Below, piece by piece: positions 58,558 through 64,000 of a stretch of DNA of 64,000 nt (its first letter is position 1; each line of letters begins with the position of its first letter). The notes below the pieces were generated by a model. It was given only the letters and a program-made list of their open reading frames with translations. It did not search any database and was not told the DNA's origin. The position numbers and the translations under genes are program-made. Source of the DNA: SZUA-365 sp049663345 (GTDB taxonomy: Bacteria > Bacteroidota > Ignavibacteria > SZUA-365); contig JBATDG010000135.1 in assembly GCA_049663345.1 (NCBI GenBank), forward strand, positions 25,782 through 89,781, written 5' to 3'.

Positions 58558-60897
58558 ATGCGACCCAGTTTTATTCTCACGATACTTGTGATTTCTTTTT
58601 CATTCATGTTTTTGGAAAGTCCGGCCTTCGGTCAGACCGGCGGCATTCGCGGGGAGGTGCGGGATGCCGAAACGGGGATGTCCCTCGCCGGCGCGAATGT
58701 AATTGTTCGCTCTGCAGAAAGCGGGGATAGAAGCAATTCCACCGAAAATGGCGATGTGCGCGGCGCGGCGGCGGATGGAGAGGGACGCTTTCTCATCGAA
58801 GGATTACCCGCCGGCGGATATTCCATTCGCATTACTTTCATCGGTTACGAACCGCGTACGATTACAGACGTCATCGTACGTCCTGGACGCATCACCTCCA
58901 TCGAGGCTGCATTGAACTCCTCCACCTATAGCGCGGAAGAAGTGGAAGTGACCGCGGGATATTTCACCGCTGTGAAGGCGGAGGATGTTAGCGTCGCCGC
59001 ATTTTCGGGAGAGGAAATCCGCCGCTCCCCTGGATCCGCCGGGGACGTCAGCCGCATCATGATGGTGCTGCCCTCGGTGGCGAAAGTCAACGACCAGAGC
59101 AACAGTTTGATCGTGCGGGGTGGGAGTCCGCTCGAAAACGCGTTCTTCATCGACGGCATCGAGGTTCCGAACATTAATCACTTTCCTTCGCAGGGGTCGA
59201 GCGGGGGTCCCCTCGGACTCATACCCGTCGACCTCATCCGCGACGTGACCTTCTCTGCCGGCGGCTTTCCCGCACGCTACGGCGACCGACTTTCATCGGT
59301 GATGGACATCAGCTTCCGCGACGGCGATCGGGAGGGAATTCTCGGACAGGCGGATCTGAATTTCACGGGCTTCGGCGGACTGCTTGAAGGTCCCATGGGC
59401 GAAAACGGAAGCTGGATACTTTCCGCGCGCCGCAGCTATCTCGACCTGCTGGTCTCTGCGATCGATATGGGCACGAGCGTTGCTCCGAAATACGGCGACG
59501 CCGCAATGAAGTTGGCCTATGATCTTTCTCCCGCGCACCGGCTGAGCCTTCTCGGACTCTGGAGCGACGACCACAACAATCCCGACGCCGAGACTGCTGC
59601 GGAAAATGATATGCAGTATTACGGCGAGCAGAATATCTATAACTATACCGGCGGCATGAGCTGGCGGGCGTTGTGGAATGAAAAAACATTCTCTACCACT
59701 TCGCTTTCCTACACCGGAATGATTTTCGACGAGCAATTTCTTAAGACCGGAAGCGGGGTGCCGCTGCTCCTCAACGACTCGCGCGAAAGCTGGGTGCAGC
59801 TGCGCTCGGAGACGCGGTGGAAAATTGCTTCGACGCTTAGCCTCGAAGCCGGCGGTGATGTCAAGGCGCTGAGCAATCGATACGACAACCGCTACGGAGC
59901 GGTGCCGGATGAACTTGGTAATCCTCAGCCGGAATTTCTTTTTCAGCGGGACGCCTCCGCCACGCAGAGCGGTCTCTTCGCCACCGCGCTGCTGACTCCG
60001 TTCGAAGGAGTGACAGTTTCGGCGGGACTCCGCGCGCAGCATACGCAATGGAACGACCGCGTCGCCCTGCAGCCGCGCGCTACTCTCGCTTTCCAGCTTT
60101 CCGAGCTGACAAGCGTGAGCGTGGCGGGAGGACTCTACACGCAGGCGCTGCCTCTGCTGTTGCTGGCGCAGGACGAAGCGAACCGCGCCCTCGAAAATCC
60201 GCGCGCTCTGCACGGGGTGCTTTCCTTCTCTCAGCTGCTGAGTGAAAGCACGCGGCTTACGCTGGAAGGGTATGTGAAGGAATACGATCGCTTCCCTATA
60301 GATGCGGATCAGCCCGGACTTTTTCTCATCGACGAAATGAATTATCGCTATGGATTTTTCATGCCGCACGGGAAGCTGTCTTCCACCGGCAAGGCGAGTT
60401 CACGCGGTGTGGAACTGACGCTGCAGAAAAAACTCGCACAGGATTTTTATGGCATCGCAAGTGCGTCCTATTCCGCATCGCGGTATACGGATGCGGCGGG
60501 AGTCGAGCGTTCGCGAGTCTACGACAACCGCCTGCTTTTCAGCATCGAGGGGGGATACAAACCCAGCGCCGAGTGGGAATTCAGTCTCCGCTGGATCTAC
60601 GCCGGCGGCGCGCCCTACACGCCGATGGACGTCGAGGCCTCCCTTGCCGCGCGCCAGGAAGTGCTCGATGCCAGCCGCATCAACGCCGAGCGTCATCCCG
60701 ATTATCACTCGATGAACGTTCGCGTCGACCGCCGCTTCCATTTCGATCGCTCCGCCCTCGTCATCTACATCAGCGTCTGGAATGCCTATAACCGTAAAAA
60801 CGTCGCCGGCTACATCTGGGACGATGCCAACCAGCGCGTAAAAACGCTCTATCAATGGGGCCTCCTGCCGATTTTCGGCATCGAGTGGGAATTTTAA
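58558..60897 (+). CDS. TonB-dependent outer-membrane receptor
   Basis: The protein has 779 residues from the methionine at 58558, which opens a signal peptide ending PAFGQ; an in-frame ATG at 58468 would put a 30-residue non-signal stretch in front. Domains are a carboxypeptidase-regulatory-like beta sandwich (about 25-115; GEVRDAETGMSLAGANVIV), a plug (about 120-250; SNSLIVRGGSPLENAFFIDG and VTFSAGGFPARYGDRLSSVMD) and a 22-strand-type barrel ending in ...GIEWEF with a terminal phenylalanine. The TonB box is not evident. It is likely a receptor for a metal chelate, sugar or peptide; a membrane-bound AraC gene precedes it. Confidence 0.9.
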   Translation: MRPSFILTILVISFSFMFLESPAFGQTGGIRGEVRDAETGMSLAGANVIVRSAESGDRSNSTENGDVRGAAADGEGRFLIEGLPAGGYSIRITFIGYEPRTITDVIVRPGRITSIEAALNSSTYSAEEVEVTAGYFTAVKAEDVSVAAFSGEEIRRSPGSAGDVSRIMMVLPSVAKVNDQSNSLIVRGGSPLENAFFIDGIEVPNINHFPSQGSSGGPLGLIPVDLIRDVTFSAGGFPARYGDRLSSVMDISFRDGDREGILGQADLNFTGFGGLLEGPMGENGSWILSARRSYLDLLVSAIDMGTSVAPKYGDAAMKLAYDLSPAHRLSLLGLWSDDHNNPDAETAAENDMQYYGEQNIYNYTGGMSWRALWNEKTFSTTSLSYTGMIFDEQFLKTGSGVPLLLNDSRESWVQLRSETRWKIASTLSLEAGGDVKALSNRYDNRYGAVPDELGNPQPEFLFQRDASATQSGLFATALLTPFEGVTVSAGLRAQHTQWNDRVALQPRATLAFQLSELTSVSVAGGLYTQALPLLLLAQDEANRALENPRALHGVLSFSQLLSESTRLTLEGYVKEYDRFPIDADQPGLFLIDEMNYRYGFFMPHGKLSSTGKASSRGVELTLQKKLAQDFYGIASASYSASRYTDAAGVERSRVYDNRLLFSIEGGYKPSAEWEFSLRWIYAGGAPYTPMDVEASLAARQEVLDASRINAERHPDYHSMNVRVDRRFHFDRSALVIYISVWNAYNRKNVAGYIWDDANQRVKTLYQWGLLPIFGIEWEF

Positions 60898-60929
60898 TTC
60901 CGGAAAGGCTAATCGCCCGTTATAACAAT

Positions 60930-61085
60930 TGTAGGGGCGCAGCATGCTGCGCCTCTTGATCACACAACCATCACCGCCTTTCGGCTGCTTTGACGCAGGG
61001 GCGAGCCGACGGCTCGGCCCCGGCAGCGAAAACCCCACGATTCGGCTCGGACCTGGATACGAAGGACGCCGAGCGCACAAGGCAA
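60930..61085. repeat. TGTAGGGGCG palindrome followed by dispersed repeat copy B
   Basis: TGTAGGGGCGCAGCATGC (from 60930) pairs with GCATGCTGCGCC to 60953. It runs into copy B of the dispersed element (about 60955-61085), which starts CTTGATCACACAACCATCACC and shares with copy A the TTGACGCAGGGGCGAGCC palindrome, CCCCACGATTC and GACGCCGAGCGCACAA. Copy B has only one 33-bp unit. Copies A and B flank the regulator/receptor pair in the same orientation. Confidence 0.68.
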
Positions 61086-61090
61086 ACATC

Positions 61091-61298
61091 GGTGACAACC
61101 CGTCACCCCGAGATCAGGATGTGCGCGTTGCACACATACCAAGCACTGGTGACAACCCGTCATGCCGAGTGTGCCGTCTTGAGTTCGCCCTGAGCTTGCC
61201 GAAGGGCGAACGAAAGGCGGCACGTATCGAGGCACGGGTAAACCTCGCACAATCCCTCGATACGCGTCGCCCTCCGGGCACCGCTACTCGGGATGACG
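61091..61298. repeat. Mosaic of inverted and direct repeats with GTCA-CCCGAG ends
   Basis: GGTGACAACCCGTCA (61091-61105 and 61148-61162) is a direct repeat, each followed by C/TGCCGAG or CCCCGAG. A 29-bp hairpin GTTCGCCCTGAGCTTGCCG... lies at 61183-61211, a perfect 10-bp inverted repeat CGTATCGAGG/CCTCGATACG at 61223-61232 and 61255-61264, and ACTCGGGATGACG (61286-61298) closes the block as the complement of its left end. No gene is visible in the 515-bp gap before 61413. Confidence 0.66.
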
Positions 61299-61412
61299 TA
61301 TGATTTCCTGCGAGGCAAATACCTCATCCCCGTAACCAAAAGACGAAACTTGCGCGGTCTCCCATCAGATCATACCTTTCTCAAAACCCGTATATCCATC
61401 AAGGCTGCCGTC

Positions 61413-64000
61413 ATGCGAATTTTCACCGCCTGTGCCCTGTTTGCCGTGCTCGCCGCCACGGCGTTTTCCCAGACCGTCGTCACCATCACCGACAGCGTGC
61501 TGCAGCCGGAGGTCCGGCGCCTCGGCCTCAACGTCGGTTCGCGCAGCCAGTGGGGTGCCGCGCAGCACATCAAACAGCTGATAGACAATCCGGGCTTTGA
61601 GGCGGGGGACTTCGCTTCGGTGATCCTGATCGATGACGGTGCTACGGCGAACTCGGTGCCGATGGCGAACTGGGATGTGGCGTGGAACAATGATCAGTAC
61701 GGCATCGGCTGGCCTGAAGGATTCTGGGACGGCGCGGAATACGAGATCGTCTGGGGGAATGCGAAAGGTCGCATTGGGCATGTGACTTCACACCGGCATG
61801 CGGGCGGACGCAATGTCTTCGACCTCGATGGAACCGGTGTCGCGCCGGAACGCATGAGTGTTATCCTTCTGCGGCGGAGTCTCCCTGGCCTGGGTGGCAT
61901 CACCGCTGTGGTCGATAGTACGACCATTAGGCCGGGGAGTCCGGGTAGGCAGTCGATGAAACTTACCGCCGGTGGTTTTTCTTTCCGTTTTTATATGGAC
62001 AGCTACTGGCGCGATGGCGACAGAACTGCGGGGAAGCTTCTCTTGATCAACGGCGAGTACTATTTCAGCATCTGGGCGAAAGCCGCTCGTGTCGGCGAGC
62101 AGTTGCGCGTTCGCTTTTTCCGCGAAGGCGAGGGTAGCTTTCTCGACGAATCCATTCCCCTCACCACGCAATGGCAGCGTATCGAACGCAGTTTTACCGT
62201 GCCCGAGGGCGCCGACAAGCTGGGACCCTACACGGATGCGGAATATCATCCGATACTGGCTTTTCAACTCGATGCAGTCGGAAGCGGGGCAGAGGTGTGG
62301 GTGGATGATGCTGACTTGCACGCAGTCGGCGAGCAGACTCCGGGCGTTTTCACGGACAGCTATGTCGACCGTATGACGGAGCTTCAGCCCGGGGTCCTCC
62401 GCTTCTGGGGAGCGCAGTTGGGCGCGAGCTTCGAAAGCCAGATCGCGGTTCCAGGGAATAGACGTACGAACGGCTATTCTCCGCAGCGGCGTACAGCCGA
62501 CAGTTATCCATATTCGCTGCATGAATTTCTCGAACTCTGCCACCACATCGGCGCGGATCCCTGGTACGTTATGCCGCCGACATTTTCCCCGGATGAAATT
62601 GCGGCGCTGGTGGAATATCTCGCCGCACCGGCGGACGACGCGCATCCATGGGCGAAACAGCGCGAGGAGCAAGGAGTCTCACTGCCATGGACGCAAATAT
62701 TCAAACGCATTCATATCGAGTTCGGAAATGAAATGTGGGGCTCGGGTGGTGGCGGCGATCCCTTCATGGGCGAATCGGTCAACGGTGGGGTGCGTCTCGG
62801 CAGCATCGCGAACGACCGCTTCACGATCATGCGCGCCGCACCGTATTTCGATGCGAATGTGATTAAGCTCGTGATCGGGGGACAGGCAGGCTACGCCGGA
62901 CGCCAGCGCGAAATTCAGCAGAACAGCAGCGCACACGACGCGGTTGCTCTCGCACCGTATTTCGGTACGCTTGATACCTGGGCGAATGACGAGGAGATCT
63001 ATCGTCCGCTGTTCGCCATGCCGTTTCAGGAAGTCGCCACAGGACGCATGCGCGAAAGCCGTGGCTATCTGGACGAGGGACAGAAAACGGATATGTCGAT
63101 CTACGAAATCAACTTTCACACCACAAGCGGCAATGCGCCCATAGGCATCCGAAACGATTTCCTTACCGGCATGGGCGGCGCGATCGCCTTGCCGCTGAGC
63201 ATGCTGCTGTATCAGCGCGATCTCGGAGCTATCGATCAATGTGCTTTCTCATCGCTGCAATATTCCTTCCGTCTCGGCAGCGGCGAGTATGCGCGGCTGT
63301 GGGGAATGCTGCGCGACGTGGAAGCGACCGGCCGCAAGCGTCCCACCTGGCTGGGAGTGGAAACGGTGAACAAGGTCATTGGCGGACAGCAATTGCGTAC
63401 CGCGCAATCGGGCGATACTCCTGTCTGGACGCAGCCGGCCATCAACGGAATCGACGCGCCGATCACGGTAGAGGAAGTTCAGTCCTTCGCCTTCGCCGAC
63501 GGTGGGCAGCGGGGGCTCGTGTTGTTCAATCTCAGCCTCGATCAAGAGCGGGAAGTTCGTCTGCGTCTGCCGGAGCCGCCATCGGAAACTGCCATGCACT
63601 TCAAGCTGACTTCGGCGTCCATGCATGACAACAACGAAGACTCGCTCATGATCATGATCGATTCCGTACTGGTGCAGGATTTCAGCGACTGGTACTCTCT
63701 CACCTTACCGCCTCATTCCGTGCATGCGCTGCGCTGGAACGCTACGCCGATCGGCATTGGAGCGGATGATACGCCGACGGAATTCCGCCTTACCGCGCGA
63801 CAGTCGGTGTCTGGAAGCGTGGCAGTCGATTGCAGTATGCCCGCAGGTATCGAAGGACGCCTCGAGGTACGCGACATTCTCGGCCGCCAGCTTGCAGATA
63901 TCGCGCATGCAATTCCTGGTGGAAGCGCCACTACTCATCAATGGCTTCCCCCGGGTACGGGCACCTACATCATCACCCTTCGCACCGCAACACAAACACT
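61413..64000 (+). CDS. Large secreted glycoside-hydrolase-like protein (3' end outside window)
   Basis: The frame is open from ATG 61413 to the end of the window (at least 862 codons). It starts with a signal peptide (RIFTACALFAVLAATAFSQ). Residues about 150-300 form a carbohydrate-binding-like beta domain (YWRDGDRTAGKLLLINGEYY). Then LQPGVLRFWGAQLG and HIEFGNEMWG, with Glu at about 440 in the GNE motif, resemble the catalytic region of GH51-type arabinofuranosidases and related TIM-barrel glycosidases. The last visible part (GRLEVRDILGRQLADI, PPGTGTYIITLRT) is the beginning to middle of a type A sorting domain, so the stop is probably only a few residues beyond the window. Activity and substrate are inferences. 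Confidence 0.75.
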   Translation, partial: MRIFTACALFAVLAATAFSQTVVTITDSVLQPEVRRLGLNVGSRSQWGAAQHIKQLIDNPGFEAGDFASVILIDDGATANSVPMANWDVAWNNDQYGIGWPEGFWDGAEYEIVWGNAKGRIGHVTSHRHAGGRNVFDLDGTGVAPERMSVILLRRSLPGLGGITAVVDSTTIRPGSPGRQSMKLTAGGFSFRFYMDSYWRDGDRTAGKLLLINGEYYFSIWAKAARVGEQLRVRFFREGEGSFLDESIPLTTQWQRIERSFTVPEGADKLGPYTDAEYHPILAFQLDAVGSGAEVWVDDADLHAVGEQTPGVFTDSYVDRMTELQPGVLRFWGAQLGASFESQIAVPGNRRTNGYSPQRRTADSYPYSLHEFLELCHHIGADPWYVMPPTFSPDEIAALVEYLAAPADDAHPWAKQREEQGVSLPWTQIFKRIHIEFGNEMWGSGGGGDPFMGESVNGGVRLGSIANDRFTIMRAAPYFDANVIKLVIGGQAGYAGRQREIQQNSSAHDAVALAPYFGTLDTWANDEEIYRPLFAMPFQEVATGRMRESRGYLDEGQKTDMSIYEINFHTTSGNAPIGIRNDFLTGMGGAIALPLSMLLYQRDLGAIDQCAFSSLQYSFRLGSGEYARLWGMLRDVEATGRKRPTWLGVETVNKVIGGQQLRTAQSGDTPVWTQPAINGIDAPITVEEVQSFAFADGGQRGLVLFNLSLDQEREVRLRLPEPPSETAMHFKLTSASMHDNNEDSLMIMIDSVLVQDFSDWYSLTLPPHSVHALRWNATPIGIGADDTPTEFRLTARQSVSGSVAVDCSMPAGIEGRLEVRDILGRQLADIAHAIPGGSATTHQWLPPGTGTYIITLRTATQT

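Noticed and set aside
60400..61250. Minus-strand frames with a shared SKQPxGxxGCVIK stretch near copies A and B
   Set aside because: The similarity comes from the dispersed DNA repeat, not from a conserved gene; the frames run into receptor coding sequence.
59293..62672. Minus-strand frames of about 290-360 codons opposite the TonB receptor and the glycosidase-like gene
   Set aside because: Shadows of clear plus-strand genes.

Overview
The window looks like the chromosome of a Gram-negative member of the Bacteroidota/Chlorobiota group (Ignavibacteria or Kapabacteria-like; inferred from protein style, not from a marker tree). Pointers are several secreted proteins ending in a type A (type IX secretion, T9SS-like) C-terminal sorting domain, FN3-like domains of the kind common in Ignavibacteria, a TonB-dependent receptor with a carboxypeptidase-regulatory N-terminal domain, an LptE-type lipoprotein, SPOR and paired M16 proteins, and the C5 (glutamyl-tRNA) heme route. 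GC content is fairly high. I found no rRNA, tRNA, CRISPR array, prophage or transposase gene.

Layout. 1-6 kb: end of an AMP nucleosidase gene, a lipoprotein zinc peptidase, a type II NADH dehydrogenase and two related small sorting-domain proteins. 6-13.5 kb: gmhA, class I fumarase, a divergent MarR regulator, a sodium:solute symporter, a small Cys-rich protein, a universal stress protein with a sugar-nucleotide transferase, and comF. 13.5-21.2 kb (all minus): ispG, rhomboid protease, pgk, gap, an LCP protein and a methionine-synthase gene reduced to its B12 and reactivation domains. 21.4-29.9 kb (all plus): an Rrf2 regulator with a histone-H1-like Lys/Ala/Pro tail, miaB, then a tightly overlapped envelope operon (SPOR protein, MBL hydrolase, sigma-54 activator, LptE, glycosyltransferase), a TPR-like protein and an isochorismatase-fold enzyme. 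30-35 kb (minus): an M16 protease pair, a HAD phosphatase, and a PAP2-like gene lying exactly between two copies of a palindromic element. 35.3-37.9 kb: a large secreted sorting-domain protein.

38-54.4 kb is a heme supercluster on the minus strand. Read in transcription order it runs hemX/ccsA-like, hemA, hemC, hemD, hemE, hemN, hemH, hemY, then (after one plus-strand membrane protein gene) hemB, yceH, hemL, a UDP-glucose pyrophosphorylase, a haem-binding c-type protein and a second PAP2 protein. Every step from glutamyl-tRNA to protoheme is present. The plus-strand gene in the middle has a ten-G tract in the spacer of its likely promoter, a classic phase-variation layout. Divergent from hemX lies a secreted triheme cytochrome c with a sorting domain, a plausible user of the heme and of cytochrome c assembly.

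54.4-64 kb holds the cytochrome, a membrane-anchored AraC regulator, a TonB-dependent receptor and a large secreted glycosidase-like protein cut by the window end. The intergenic regions here are crowded with palindromic, tandem and dispersed repeats, including two copies of a roughly 130-160 bp element that bracket the regulator/receptor pair. The most unusual items are the G-tract promoter, the H1-tailed Fe-S-type Rrf2 protein, the split MetH, the PAP2 gene between palindromic elements (one with a clean 40-bp nested insert), the family of palindromes with constant outer arms and changing cores, and the sorting-domain triheme cytochrome.
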